Numbered from the stretch's first letter, positions 1 through 11,215 are shown. The stretch is 64,000 nt of DNA from Spodoptera frugiperda (GCF_023101765.2 NC_064217.1:7971788-8035787); one strand, 5' to 3'. The notes: a model not told the origin generated them from the letters alone. Numbers and translations: made by a program.

Positions 1-399
1 ACAACGTTCGCTGTCATTTTTAATGTGATTTTGGTGATTGTAAATATGATGGGAATCATGTACATCTGGAATATACCTCTGAATGCTGTGTCTTGTGTTA
101 ATTTGATTGTGTCTATCGGTATTGCCGTAGAGTTTTGTAGTCACATTTCTTACGCTTATTCTACGAGTCAACGTCAGGGTGACGAAAAAATAGCTGAAGC
201 CATTCAGAAAGTAGGAGCCACAATAATTACTGGAATTACGTTTACTAACATTCCTATAATAGTGTTGGCGTTTTCGTATACTGAGATTATTGAAGTGTTC
301 TTCTTTAGGATGTTCGTAAGCTTAGTTGTCCTTGGTTTCTTACACGGAATGATATTCTTCCCAGTACTATTGAGTTACTTGGACGGTTTAAGAAGGTAA
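1..399 (+). CDS. NPC1: NPC1-family sterol transporter, C-terminal exon (partial)
   Basis: Frame 1 is open from the first base to a TAA at 397-399, giving 132 residues of a multi-pass membrane protein whose 5' part lies outside the window. The sequence matches the end of the last transmembrane bundle of NPC1/Patched-type RND proteins: the stretch LNAVSCVNLIVSIGIAVEFC with a following SH is the family hallmark near the C-terminus, then GITFTNIPIIVLAF and a closing FPVLLSYL. NPC1 proteins move cholesterol across the limiting membrane of late endosomes or, for insect NPC1b, take up sterol at the midgut. The protein ends a few residues after the last helix (SYLDGLRR) and lacks the acidic-dileucine LLNF-type ending of human NPC1, which would fit an NPC1b-like paralogue; that is inference. 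Possible polyadenylation signals (AATAAA) lie at 453-458 and 580-585. Confidence 0.88.
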   Translation, partial: TTFAVIFNVILVIVNMMGIMYIWNIPLNAVSCVNLIVSIGIAVEFCSHISYAYSTSQRQGDEKIAEAIQKVGATIITGITFTNIPIIVLAFSYTEIIEVFFFRMFVSLVVLGFLHGMIFFPVLLSYLDGLRR

Positions 400-968
400 A
401 GACATATATGTTGAAAAATAAACTAGATCTTGTAATGCCAATGTAATTTAATAATAAAATAGTACCATACAAGACAATACCTCAGATGTACATATATAAT
501 AACTGATAGAATGTGTATCTCAGTTATCAATGACATGGATGATTGTAATTTTAACTTATGACTAGAAAGTTAAGTTGTAAATAAATAGTATTAACATTTC
601 TTAATTACGATTTTTTATTTTACTACCTGATATTTACACAAACACTGTGAATAGAAAATAATGACTAGAATGTGTTTAACGATATAACATACAATGAGTC
701 ATAGATGGAGAAGTAAGCTTTACATTGCTTTATTAGGGAGCCCTACTTAGTACACATTTACTAAAATAAAGCAGTAAATGAAGTCATCATCACGCCGTTT
801 ATTCTTTTCAGAAGCAGGTTTACACATTTAAATGATGCAACCACTCTTCACCAGTAATGTTACTAGTTCAGACATAGCCTTGTGTCCGGCCACAATGGCA
901 CCCAGGACTAAATAAATTAACGATATCTAACAAATTACCTGATTAGGTTTCCCTATCAGTTTTATGAG
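400..968. other. intergenic: convergent 3' flanks of NPC1 and bHLH genes
   Basis: This 569-bp spacer holds the 3' UTR of the NPC1-family gene and the end of the bHLH gene on the other strand. Two AATAAA hexamers occur (453-458, 580-585). A short stretch near 790-830 resembles the 3' end of the tRNA-derived SINE family on the minus strand. I see no coding sequence. Confidence 0.5.
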
Positions 969-1266
969 TTACGCATCCAACACGTGATTGAGATAAGCGA
1001 TATAACATATAGCGAGTCGGAGAATTTCGATTTTTGATAGCTTTTTGTCTGGTGGTAAGGTGGGTAGTAGTCTTCTTAGGGCGCCAAATGCTGCATTGAA
1101 TGCTTCAACGCGGATTCTTTCTCTTGTGGCGTGGGCAGTTCTGTACTTTAAGGTAGCCCGGCGTCGTCTGCGGCGTTCTTCTCTTGAAAGACCAGCACAA
1201 GGGGACCCTGCACTGCTTGATAGGTAAGCTTCCTCCGAGAGTGCGCACGGCTCCAATGTTCTGTCC
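969..1266 (-). CDS. HLH4C: bHLH transcription factor, NHLH1/HLH4C type, last exon
   Basis: Read on the minus strand, an acceptor (pyrimidine tract then TTAG) ends at 1267, and the frame runs from 1266 to a TAA at 969-971. The exon encodes about 98 residues. It holds an Arg-rich run, the basic segment with ATRERIRVEAFNAAF, helix 1, a short loop with PTLPPDKKLSKIE, helix 2 with ILRLAICYIAYLNHVL, and stops almost at once. The DNA-contact E and R of the E-box-binding basic region (RERIR) are present. The KYRTAHATRERIRVEAFN and LPPDKKLSKIEILRLAICYI blocks are those of the neuronal NHLH1/NHLH2 (HEN) family, called HLH4C in Drosophila. There is no ATG in this exon, so at least one coding exon lies upstream (higher coordinates); I could not identify it. 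Confidence 0.9.
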
Positions 1267-1552
1267 CTAAGGAGAAGGATACATGGTCAGTTGGCAAAGA
1301 ATTGTTAAAGAAACATCCTATTTTTCATAATTATGTGTATAAAGCTCATTATTGATAGCGAATTATAAGTTATCTAGTAATTTGGCGATAGTTATGCCAA
1401 GTAGTTTTTATCAAACGAAGAGCAATATGGTAGGTTAGAACGATGACAAATCACATTTGAATTCATTTCCAACAATAGCAATATTTATTTAAGTTAATTA
1501 GAACTTTTGTGAGACATACTTGTTACATCATGAATATGAATCTCTAGCATTT
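1267..1552. other. intron or upstream region of bHLH gene
   Basis: AT-rich DNA directly upstream of the bHLH acceptor on the minus strand. It must be intron of that gene, because the exon has no start codon. I see no conserved element in it. Confidence 0.4.
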
Positions 1553-1685
1553 TTAAAGGGGGGATAATCATACATTGACTTCTTTCACCTTTTGCGAGGC
1601 GAGAGTGAGTGTCAGACTCTTACTAACTAAAAACCACCCCGTCCCTACTCCTGGTTTTCAAGCCTGAGCCCCGGTAAGTATGGCT
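1553..1685 (-). repeat. A-tailed short retroposon (family R), copy
   Basis: Minus-strand copy of the commonest repeat in the window. Its consensus runs: a 5' part with GCGGACTACCTAGCGGGTTT, then CCGGGGCTCCGGCTCGAAAA, a core with GTTTTTAGTCAGTAAGAGTC, then CTCGCCTCGCCTAAGGCGGG, and a 3' end of C-run plus short A tail. This copy has the core and 3' end, and its 5' part stops near GCCCCGGTAAG. Confidence 0.8.
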
Positions 1686-2070
1686 TGAAACTAGTCGAGT
1701 TACGTGAATAAGCCGATGATGATTACCAAATAAAATTCTAGAATTGTACCTATATACTGGAATAATGTGTATCTACATGTCATAATCAATAAACATAATG
1801 TTACTCAACCTTATTCTGATAATTATGAAAGTCTCGGTGATTCTGTTCATGCGTAGTATTTGTATACCTATATGTATTTGTAAGTTCTGAATCACTGAAT
1901 GAATTCAATTGATAAATGTTACTCATATACTGAATGAACATTATTGTTTTAAAATGGAGGTAGATATTGACGTCGAGATTCATTATTTCAGTAGCTAGTG
2001 TATTAGGCAATCTTTATTTTAACGTATTTTTTAACTACCGTGAGATATAGGTATTGGTGCAAGTGTTAGT

Positions 2071-2214
2071 TGCAGACTACCTAGCGGGTTTACTGGAGCT
2101 CTAGTTAGAAAAGCAGGAGTAGGAACGGTGTGGTTTTAGTCAGTAAAAGTCTGACACTCCCTCTCGCCTCACCTAAGGCGGGAGAAGTCATAGGAATTTC
2201 CACCCTCAAAAAAA
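2071..2214 (+). repeat. A-tailed short retroposon (family R), copy
   Basis: Plus-strand copy with all segments of the family, ending in CCCTCAAAAAAA. A few substitutions in the 5' part; no clear target-site duplication. Confidence 0.85.
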
Positions 2215-2417
2215 GTGTTCAAAGAGGTTACTCGACTAATTCAGAACTACGCACGGAACTCATAATAAGGAACTGTATGCGTAATACTGGTCTGTGTCGG
2301 TCGGTTGTAAGTTGTTTAAATAAGTTACCACTATTTTGTCTAAAATGACACCATGCTTCCAAAACAAAGGGTGTAGTTACTAGAAGATTTAGATTTTTCG
2401 TATTCATTCAGCAATTT

Positions 2418-2532
2418 GTCACGCCTTTTATCCTCGAAGGGGTAAGCAGAGGTGCACATTACGGCAAGTAATGCCACTGTACAATGTACACCCACTATTT
2501 ACTATTTGTGTTATAAGTCCCATGTAATGGGG
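2418..2532 (-). repeat. tRNA-derived SINE, 3' fragment
   Basis: On the minus strand this matches the tail half of the SINEs at 28142-28440 and 43805-44085: ATAAGTCCCAT segment, a GTGCACTTTACGG-like block and the closing CTACCCCTTCG plus GGCGTGAC. The tRNA-like head is missing, as expected from 5' truncation during retroposition. Confidence 0.7.
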
Positions 2533-2539
2533 GTGAGAT

Positions 2540-3305
2540 TTAGCTATATGATAGATACGTATTGTAATAAAAGTTTTAAATTTTATTTTATCGTTAGTCC
2601 GGTTATATCTATTAGTCACCTAGAATATTAGCATTCATTACTTAGATATCGTCATATCGAATACTATCTATATCTATGTATCCATCTATCTATACAGGTA
2701 CTTAAGTATGTCTTATTATTTTGAGGTTGTAATAAAATATTTTTTAGGACAAATTAAATTTAGGTTGTCCCTGAAGGCGACGTACAAATGGCATCAGGTG
2801 ATAAGTAAGGTTCCTATAGTTTAAGAAAAATATAGAAAAAAACATTATAAGTCATACACTTTTTAGATACACATTAAAGTGCCTTATATGCTATTCATGA
2901 AAAAGCCTAAAAAGCTTGCCTTTAATAAGTGTAGATTGATAGACTGTTAGATCTATAGATTATTTTTTCTATTATTCTGATAACTGTTGTACATTAAAGG
3001 AACTCGAAGTTTCCTAAAATAAGGAGTATTAGACACATCTTTATACAATGTGACTTTCATCAATGCAATAAAATATTAATTTAGTTCAATATGTTTTACC
3101 TCTTTCTCGGAGCCAAGTTTTCTCTTCCTGTGATGGGGAGCAGTGCTTCCCGCGGTTCTGAGAGCAAGCAAGACAAGGACCCGTCCTCCATGCCACTGGC
3201 TTCCAACCAACTCTTCATGGTTATACTGGAAATAAACGCATTCATAAAGTTCCTATATTAGAAACAGCTGAAGAAAATTGTTATGCCATCCTAATTAATT
3301 GGAGA
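2540..3305. other. gene-free AT-rich stretch
   Basis: No open frame, repeat family or RNA gene that I can support. It contains short TATCTA-type simple sequence near 2660-2695. Confidence 0.4.
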
Positions 3306-3561
3306 TATCCTAAAAAACTGCCTCGTTGGTTGAGTGTTCGCAAGTGTGACTGCTGGGTAAGGATCGGGGAAAGTTACTGGACTTTATTTGGTTTTTTGAA
3401 AATATCTTAGTAGTAGCATGGAGTCTGGAATTGTGTCCAGTATATGACAATAGGCTCACTCGGGACTTATAACACAAATGGGGAAGAGGCAGTGGCATTA
3501 TGTGTAATGTGTGTCCTACCTTCGGGGATAAAAAGGCGTGACGATACGGTATCCTAAAAAA
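3306..3561 (+). repeat. tRNA-derived SINE, full-length, with target-site duplication
   Basis: Starts with a degenerate tRNA-like head (CTGCCTCGTTGG, AGTGTGACTG) and continues through the family body with GTATATGACAATAGGCTCAC to the end GGCGTGACGATACGG. The 12-bp sequence TATCCTAAAAAA flanks it on both sides (3306-3317 and 3550-3561), a clear target-site duplication. The box B region is eroded, so this copy is old. Confidence 0.8.
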
Positions 3562-4313
3562 AATGACCAATAGCAATTAACTCTTAATGAAAAACATACA
3601 TATTTAGGAATCGTAGTAGGTAGGTCCTCCATGGGACAAATATGTCAGTTACGTAAATAAAAAAGCATTAGAAAGTACTTTTGTTTAACCAACCAAAAAT
3701 ATATAAAAGCACTATAGGAACCCAAAGATATCGCAACCAATAATTATAATCAGTCAAGTGTTATAGAACTTTAATACAAGAGCCAGAACAGCAACAAATA
3801 GAGGCGTCCGCACCCGCCAAACGAATCGATTCGATACGGTTAGAGGGCATGATTCGATTACCAAAGGGTTGGGGCGATATAAAGAGAATAAATACGGATT
3901 TATTATTCCCTAAAGAGCTCGCTTAGCTGTAGGTGTGAACGCGTGTTGTAATATTTATCTCGATTCTCGATTCTCGAGCACTACCCTTGCGGCTAGTCAA
4001 TTCGATTTGATGGGAAATCAAAACACACGTGTTGTTTCTACAAGGGTTGCTTGTACTTGTAACTATTTGCAATAAAATAAAATAATATGATGGTATTGTA
4101 GACGCTTTTGTGTAACTGGTGATATGTGAAGGAGTTACCTTTGTCAATTAACTGGATAAAACTAACTAATAACAATTTACGAACAAGAACTAATTAGCAG
4201 ATTCGTATTGATTCTGACTGGCGCTAATATTAATTTCCCTAGGTAGTTGTAGAATTTGAGTAATAGAATTGTAGTAGTAGAATTTTCTATAGGTAAGTAC
4301 TCAGTAGTATTCA
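3562..4313. other. gene-free stretch
   Basis: No coding frame or recognised repeat. It is less AT-rich around 3780-3890 but without a codon pattern. Confidence 0.35.
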
Positions 4314-4484
4314 CAGATGGGACCCAGTAGGGCTGAGGCCTGATCCGGCGGATAGCGGATTTACCGGGGCTCCGGCTCGTAAAGCAGGAGTAGGAGAACA
4401 GGGTAGTTTTTAGTCAATAAGAGTCTATCTCTCACATCGCCTAAGGCGGAAGAAGTAATTGGATGATTATCCCCCTCAAAAAAA
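4314..4484 (+). repeat. A-tailed short retroposon (family R), long-5' copy
   Basis: Copy with the extended 5' end GGGACCCAGTAGGGCTGAGG and GCCTGATCCGG, seen also at 8741 and 19022. It ends in CCCCCTCAAAAAAA. Confidence 0.85.
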
Positions 4485-4550
4485 TTAGAAATCTTGATCT
4501 CAAGATTTCTAATTTTTTTAGAAATCTTGAGATCAAGATCTGTTAAGAAT
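4485..4550. repeat. nested perfect palindromes after a retroposon tail
   Basis: Directly after the A tail of the preceding repeat, AGAAATCTTGATCTCAAGAT runs into its own reverse complement; the motif then recurs after a T-rich spacer as AGAAATCTTGAGATCAAGAT. The segment can fold in several registers. Origin unknown; it may be a repair or foldback event at the insertion site. Confidence 0.6.
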
Positions 4551-4780
4551 GGTAAGTCATCATTCATAAACTAAATATAGCAAAAGGTATAGGTCTTGCG
4601 GCTTACCGAAATAATTGTCATAATTGTTGCCTATAGAATATTTCGGATTTCATATTTAGGTATATTCACTAAGTATAAACGTTGAGACTAATTAATTAAA
4701 TTAAATTATGTGTGGTAGAAAAAGTTAAAGTTTGCCTGTTATAAGTAAGCTCAATTATAAGACTCAATTATTTACTTTGT

Positions 4781-4966
4781 ATTTTTTTTTTTTTTATTAG
4801 TATAAGCCAGTAAATGAACAGACGGATCATCTGATGGTAAGTAATCACCGCCGCCCATGGACAAACAAAACACCAAATGCGTCAGTCGTACGTCGGTTTT
4901 CTTTGAGGCCGTGGTATCATTCCGGTCGAGCCGGCCCATTCGTTCCGAAGCATGACTCTCCCACAC
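4781..4966 (-). repeat. non-LTR (LINE/SINE) 3'-tail repeat
   Basis: On the minus strand it reads from GTGTGGGAGAGTCATG through a block on the ACCGGAATGATACC theme to CCATGGGCGGCGGTGATTAC and ATCAGATGATCCGTCTG, ending in an A-rich tail (the T run at 4782-4796). Related copies are at 39103, 46118, 56201 and 62982. I take these as 3' ends of a lepidopteran non-LTR element; the exact clade is not determined. Confidence 0.65.
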
Positions 4967-5315
4967 TTGAAATTAGTTTCATGTATATTTCTTTATTTAC
5001 AGAACATGCTCATATAGTAATTATAATCAGTTGGATTAGAAATGGTCTGTCGTTAAGTAGACATATACATTTAGGTAGGTAAGTTATCTGTCTCTATCGC
5101 ATCAATTTATTGTACACCTGGTTAACTATCTTCTTTAATCACGTTTAATGAAAATGAAGTGCCTAGCAGTCAGGATGACGTCAGAGAGTTGGTAAAAGTC
5201 ATCTTATCTCTTCAGGTGGTAAGGATTATGTACTTTACTTATAAATAAATACAAGGCAAGTGGTGAAAATCAGTCTCAGTCTGCTATCGATTATTACGAA
5301 AAATGACAGTGCATT

Positions 5316-5480
5316 TTTGTTTTTTTTTTTAAGGGCGGAAAGTCATCTCCGAAAGTTATCACTTCTCCCGTGTTGAGCGAAAGGTAGTTTCAAGCTCTTA
5401 CTAACTAAAAACCACCCTGTTCGTAGACGTTCCTACTCCTGTTTTTCAGCCGCTAGGTAGTCCGCTGCTCCGGAGGCTGC
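5316..5480 (-). repeat. A-tailed short retroposon (family R), copy
   Basis: Minus-strand copy; its A tail is the T run at 5319-5330. The centre holds a short extra segment (CGTAGACGTTCC) not found in most copies. Confidence 0.75.
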
Positions 5481-5751
5481 TTTGCTAGCTCAGATTTTAT
5501 TTTTATATATAAATCGATTTACTGATAAAATGTTTTAGTAAGAATAAATTTTCTGTCATTAAATCTTAGATTCTCCTCAAGAAATAAATCGATTCCACTA
5601 TAATAATATACTGGGAGCGCGGAATCAAATCTTCGTGAAAAGGACGGGAGGCATTTTTCTCTCTTAGACCATCAGGAGGAGCGTTGTAAGCTTGTAGTTT
5701 GGTTGCTACTATTTAAAAAAGGAATATTTATTTATTTATTTTCATACTTAT

Positions 5752-5945
5752 ACTAGCTGACCCGGCAACGTTGTTTAGCCTTATAAACTATTTTTATAAA
5801 ATAGATAGTAGCCGATTCTCAGATCTACGCATAGAATACGCATATCAAAATTGGTAAAAATCGGTAGGTAAAGCCGTTTCGGAGGAGCACGGTAACTAAC
5901 ATTGAGACATGGAAAATTTATACATTAGATTATCATTATAATATG
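5752..5945 (+). repeat. dispersed CTAGC-ended repeat, fragment
   Basis: Begins ACTAGCTGACCCGGCAACG and runs to an AT-rich end near a TACATTAGATTATC stretch. The start and the block on AAAATTGGTAAAAATCGG are typical of a widespread lepidopteran repeat class also seen at 6703, 21778, 32494 and 48449. The class is not assigned here. Confidence 0.5.
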
Positions 5946-6700
5946 TTATACCTAATGCGATAGAGAAACTACTGCTAGTTGCAACCTTGCAGCACAAGTT
6001 TCGAGGTTTGTAAAATGTCGGCACCTTGTAGGTTCTTAGGTAATAGATATACTTGAGATAATAACTGTAGGTACTTCATTACATAGTATAAAACAAAGTA
6101 GCTTATTCTGTCTCTATGTCCCTTTGTATGTGTAAATCTTTAAAATAACGCAACGGATTTTGATGCGGTTTTTGTAATAGATAGAGTGATTCAAGGGAAA
6201 GGTTTATACATATGCATAATACATGCATAAAATACTACCATTGGACCTATGCGAAATTGGGACGGGTCGCTAGTCTGCAATAAATATATTAAATTATTTA
6301 AATAAAATGAATTACTTACGTTTTCTTTACTGGATATAATAATCCTTTAACACATTGTTGATATATTTTGCAGAACGACTTAAATCATCAATCCGAATTT
6401 TGTATCTCAAAAACACTAAAAATAGATTTAAAAAAATTAAGAAATCTATAAAACGTTTATGAGGGTCACTTCACGGTATCTCTCTCAGATTCACACTAGT
6501 CGAGAGGACAGCATCCCTCTCCTTTTATCCTCTCAAAGAGGGGCTGGACCAACCCTCTCGTTGAGGGCGGTAACCAATGTAATATTTAGACTGGAATACA
6601 AATCATATTTTTTGGATTAAGTAGTGTTACAATATTATACGATGTTATTTTTTTACTTTATTTTAAGTTTAATTCATTTATTTAATTTTTATACATATAC
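5946..6700. other. gene-free stretch with minor repeat debris
   Basis: No coding frame. Fragments such as GACGGGTCGCTAGTCTGC (about 6242-6260) look like further pieces of CTAGC-ended repeats. Confidence 0.35.
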
Positions 6701-6702
6701 AA

Positions 6703-6895
6703 ACTAGCTTCTGGTAGAAGCTAGCGGATTCGCCCGCATTACCGTGGAATAAAAAGTTTTCTATGTGTTATTCCAGACTATAATTTAGCCCAGTTCCAAA
6801 ATTCATCCCGATCCCTTTAGCCGTTTTGACGTGATTGAGTTACAAACATACAGACAAACACATAAAGTCAATCTTACCTATATTTAGTAGAAAGC
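6703..6895 (+). repeat. dispersed CTAGC-ended repeat, fragment
   Basis: Starts ACTAGCTTCTGGTAGAAGC followed by GATTCGCCCGC, and includes the typical block CCCGATCCCTTTAGCCGTTT and CAAACATACAGACAAACAC. It is the same class as the element at 5752 but a different subtype. Confidence 0.55.
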
Positions 6896-8740
6896 AATAT
6901 CTCACTAGTTCAGTGGTTGCAAGTGCAACAGCTTAGAAAGTCTTCCCAATAGATTCCTGAAAAATTTCTCATTCATGGTACAGGGTGACAAGTCAGCTTG
7001 TTTGCCACCAACTTCATAAAAAATATTAGTATGATGCGATTATACCTAATCCAATCTCTGAACTATTAGGTACACAATATGTACAAATATCTAAACCAGG
7101 ATTTGCAAACGAATAGTATTTATGAATAATAGTAAAACAAATAAAGTTTCATTGAAATCGAATAATGTTCTATAAATTCCATTCACACAAATAATAAACT
7201 TATGTTTCCATTTTGTTATCAAAATTATACTGACCGATTAGGTGATTAAAATGCTTGTCCAAGGTGAAATTGTATTAATTACTAAATAATTGCGACATTG
7301 TATTTAAGTAGGTATGTTGGCTTAGTATTTCAATTAAGTACCTAGAAGATATTATTTATTATTACGTACCAGATTATTTCAGGAGTAAGGTTACGTTTTT
7401 CTAGTGTACGAGTATGCATGTAAATCTGATTCGACCGCCTATAACTTCGTTGTGGAGAAAACAAGAAGTCTGAATTTTCAAATTATTTCAGAAGGTTATT
7501 AGTTAAAAGGTTATTGGTCCCTGAAGTAGAAACTAAATAATATAACCGAATTGGATACAACATACCTATTACATGGATCTCAAAACTTTTTACGTTAGAA
7601 AAACTGATGATGTTTTTGCTGGTATATAATTTACATCCTGAATTGAATGCCTTAATAGCAAGAAAACATTAAAAATTTACCTAACAAAATGATATTAGCC
7701 GAGCCATTTAAGACACTATACTATTGAGAAACATTTATTTTTATTTTAAGTACTTAAGCTCACATTTGTTTTGAATATAAAAAACCTAAGCTCTTTTTTT
7801 AATAGAAAATCTAATACTGCAGACAGATCCACACTAATGCTTTCGCTGTACCATCATCTGCGACTCCGCCCAGTGTAGGGATGCGCCAATCCCGGCCGAC
7901 TCCGCCTATTGATCCCGGCCATCCCGGGACACAGGTGTTCCCGGGTAATTGACGACGTAAAATATATTGTAGCCAAAAACATTTCGATGTTCGAAATACT
8001 GTAGTAGATGTACTTATGTTTGAAGAAACTTAAAAAAATAAAGGAATTTGAGGATTTTCTTCAATACTCTAAAACTGGAGTAAAAAGGAAATTTATTATG
8101 GTCAATTAAGTTATGTTCCCTGACCTTCATACTTTATGGAACTCTTTCTGACTGATAGAATTCAGTGTCGAATGCGAGACTCGGAGAATTACAACATCTC
8201 TTATTGATGTCGCCTCATCGTGATCACAAACGAACCCCAATCCTGAGTTATGGCTAAGAAACATTTTAAATTATGATAGCAATATCGATCTTAATTAGCA
8301 CTTTTTTCTAAGGGGAAATATCATCCAATTTCGACATCAGCCCTGCGCCCCATCTATGGTGGTCTTGATCGGGTTCTAGTCGGGCGAACTACGCCTTGCC
8401 GTCTGTAGACCCGCACTTACTATGGCCGGACATCTATCGGCCCAGAAATTAGCAGCATACAGGTACTAAATTAAATTAAGAAATTCCGGAAATTAATTAA
8501 CAGAGGTATTTTTCGTCACTATCCGAATAAAATAACCAGTAGGTACCAGGTGCGTTTAAATATCAGTTGGTAGATTAGACACCTGAAAGGTAAAGTAAAT
8601 AATTCATTTAATATCTAATGTATTGGGAATCATCATTATCACCGTGCCCGTGATATGAATGTGCCGGATGCAACAGACAGATGCGTAAAAATAAGAAAAT
8701 AAATAATAAATTACAACATAAGTAGAATACCCATAGTGTG
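6896..8740. other. gene-free stretch
   Basis: About 1.8 kb of AT-rich DNA without a credible open frame. Two short GC-rich islands (7855-7945 with repeated CCCGGCC, and 8335-8445) look like transposon debris but match no family I recognise. Confidence 0.35.
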
Positions 8741-8897
8741 TGATCGGGCCCAGTAGGGCTTTTGCCTGATCCGGAACTGCGGACTACCAAGTACCAAGCG
8801 GGTTACCAGGACTACGTTTCGAAATGTTGGAGTTGGAATAGGATGGTTTTTAGTCAGTAAGAGTCTGACACTCACTCTCGCCTCGCCCAAGGCAGGT
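8741..8897 (+). repeat. A-tailed short retroposon (family R), long-5' copy
   Basis: Carries the extended 5' end GGGCCCAGTAGGGCTTTTGC. It is truncated just after the CCCAAGGCAGG block and so lacks the C-run and A tail. Confidence 0.75.
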
Positions 8898-10489
8898 ATA
8901 CTTTCCTATAGGTATGTATATTAAGATTGTTATCTTTACGTTTAATTTCTTTAATACTGGCACCTTAAGTAATTAATAACCATATAAAAACCATTGACAA
9001 AGATAACCCACCATCTGATTTTACATGATTCATTGAAAGTTTTCGTCAACAAATGTTTTTATACTTAAGGCGCTGTGCATAGTCAAAATAGGATTGATTT
9101 AACCGTGTTTTTGCCAAATGTTTACATGTTAGAGCAACAAAAAAAATATATGTTAATCTTGATCATTTTTATAAATGGACCACCTTCTTCAAAACACGTT
9201 TTCTATAAATTTTCTCGATAGAAAAAAATCATAAACTAACCATTTAAATTGAAATTCTAGCCATTGTAACTATATTATTTATGAACATATCTTAATAAAA
9301 TTAATAACAGTGACGTAATTTAAAATAATAAAAGGATCTGCCGCATTTATTTATCGATTGAAATGAGATATTTGTAAGGATTAATATAATTCATGATAAA
9401 TAACTCAGAACGAATCGAACAAAATGTCGTCCGATCATGACATCTATTCGTTTCTCTTTCATTCCTACGCGGACCGGCAGTGACCGCTGAGGCGCGCTGC
9501 TTGGTGGACCTATGTCAGTTTGTGTCAATCGCCGCTCAGAAAATAATCATTCACTAACATATCTTTGTGCTGTTTGTAATATTTTATTTTGTAATTAGCA
9601 TTTTCTAAGTTGGGTTGTCAGTACATTTTTTTGTACGAAATCGATTTGAATTATAAGTTGTGTAAATACAATTAATTTTTTCTTATACTATTACCGCGTA
9701 GCATGGTGCAGATGACACATTCAGTAACGTTCCGTATCATTCTTAAAAGGAGAAGGGGACTTTTGGGCCCAGCAATTAACTAGTTGAAATGTATATTAAA
9801 AAAAACCGTCATATTTTTCTAAGGGAAATCACAAAATATGGTACCTTGTTTCTATCTAGGAAGCGAGAAAACTTAAATTAAGTTGTGTAATAATGTATGT
9901 AAAATAATGTATGTATAACGTACTCTTTGATTTAAACTTCTTAAAACACTTCTGTCTGACTTCAGTCAGTCACCGATTGACAGATGACACTTTCCCTATA
10001 CTTATTATACTCTTTGGATGACACTCGTTCGCTGTGTTTCGTTCTAAGTGCGCACGTATTTTCCATGTTTTATTGTTTAACCCCACGACCTCGGCTTTAT
10101 AAAGGACTTTTGACGGATCTTGAATCTATAAATTACCTGACTCTCTATTTTGGACAACTGCAACAATCAATCGAATATTGACGACATAGATCGCTGTGTA
10201 AATTGTACGATTGCGACTGGTCGCTGTAACTCTATTGGCAGAAGAGTCTTGGAAGATGAGGCGACTTTATCAGTTATTCGTCAGTGGCGTGCATCTCAGC
10301 CTGTATAATATGGTATCTCAATTGGGAAAGATACCAAGAAAATATACGTACCCCGGACCCCCTACACAATTCTAAGATGACATTCTCCTAATTATTCAAC
10401 ATGATTAATACATATTTTATACTAATATTGGTGTTTTATTTATATATCCTCCTGTCCCTTTTTTAGTTTTTAAAAGGTTAGTGCCTACC
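8898..10489. other. gene-free stretch
   Basis: No gene supported. The largest open frame (9984-10181) has no family features. A GC-richer patch at 9420-9535 is unassigned. Confidence 0.35.
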
Positions 10490-10800
10490 TACTGCTTCTA
10501 AGGGCCTATGCACACCACGTTTTTTAAACGCGCCGGGGCCGCGAATTAGTATCGATACAAACGACAACAAACTGCTCTGTAGGAGAAAAACGCACCGTCG
10601 ACGCGTGTTTGTAGCGATACAGTCGCGATGCAAACGCGCGTGTGTAGCGATACAGACACGCGTGTGTAGCAATGCAAACGCGCGTGTTATCGATCCACAC
10701 GCGCTAGTGGCGCGCGTTTGTATCGATACAAACGACAACAAACTGCACTGCAGGAGAAGAGAACGGCCGGCGACGCGCGTTTCTAATAAGCGCGCCACAA
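10490..10800. repeat. GC-rich CpG-dense repeat block with internal direct repeat
   Basis: A segment unlike its AT-rich surroundings, full of CGCG and of TATCGATACAAACGACAACA. A unit of roughly 75 bp (GTATCGATACAAACGACAAC, AAACTGC, TGTAGGAGAA, then CGACGCG) occurs near 10549-10615 and again near 10720-10785. Between them, CAAACGCGCGTGT and CGATACAGACACGCG motifs recur three or four times. A 136-codon frame on the minus strand here comes from the repeat and is not a gene. Confidence 0.7.
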
Positions 10801-10801
10801 G

Positions 10802-11086
10802 ATGATAATCGATATCACCATTCCTCATGACGAGAACCTCGTGAAAGCTGAAAAAGATAAACAAATAAAATATCTTGACTTGGCTCACGAGGTTGTCGAC
10901 ATGTGGAATGTGGATTCGGCTATCATTGTGCCGATAGTCGTGTCGGCCAACGGATTAACACCCAACAGCCTCGACAATCACCTTAGGAGGCTGGGGTTGG
11001 GCGGATGGATCAAGGGCCTGATGCAGAAGGCAGTACTTCTCGAAACGGCACGTATTGTGAGAAGGTTTCTGTCTCTGGAGCCCTAA
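10802..11086 (+). pseudogene. C-terminal fragment of a non-LTR retrotransposon polyprotein (R2-like)
   Basis: A 94-codon frame ends at TAA 11084-11086. The start IIDITIPHDENLVKAEKDKQ, followed by KYLDLAHEV, resembles the C-terminal region of polyproteins labelled R2-type in moths, where a PD-(D/E)xK-like restriction nuclease cuts the target; the D, E and K spacing is visible. The rest (IIVPIVVSANGL, then LGGWIKGLMQKAVLLETARI) is the usual end of these proteins. Reverse transcriptase and zinc fingers are absent, so this is a 5'-truncated dead copy. The following AT-rich region to about 11215 would be its 3' UTR. Family placement is from memory of similar annotations. Confidence 0.55.
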
Positions 11087-11215
11087 CCACCGGTAGCTTG
11101 GACCATGCTCCCGCTACTGGTCGGCTCCTATTTTTATATTTTTAAATATTATTTTATTTTGTATGTTGTAGTATTTAAAAATGTAAATTTAGATAATTTT
11201 AAATCAATGTAGATA

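Noticed and set aside
10478..10888. 136-codon open frame on the minus strand
   Set aside because: It runs antisense through the CpG-rich repeat and into the LINE fragment; the composition reflects the repeat (TRVCIATHARLHRD-type words) and no family matches.
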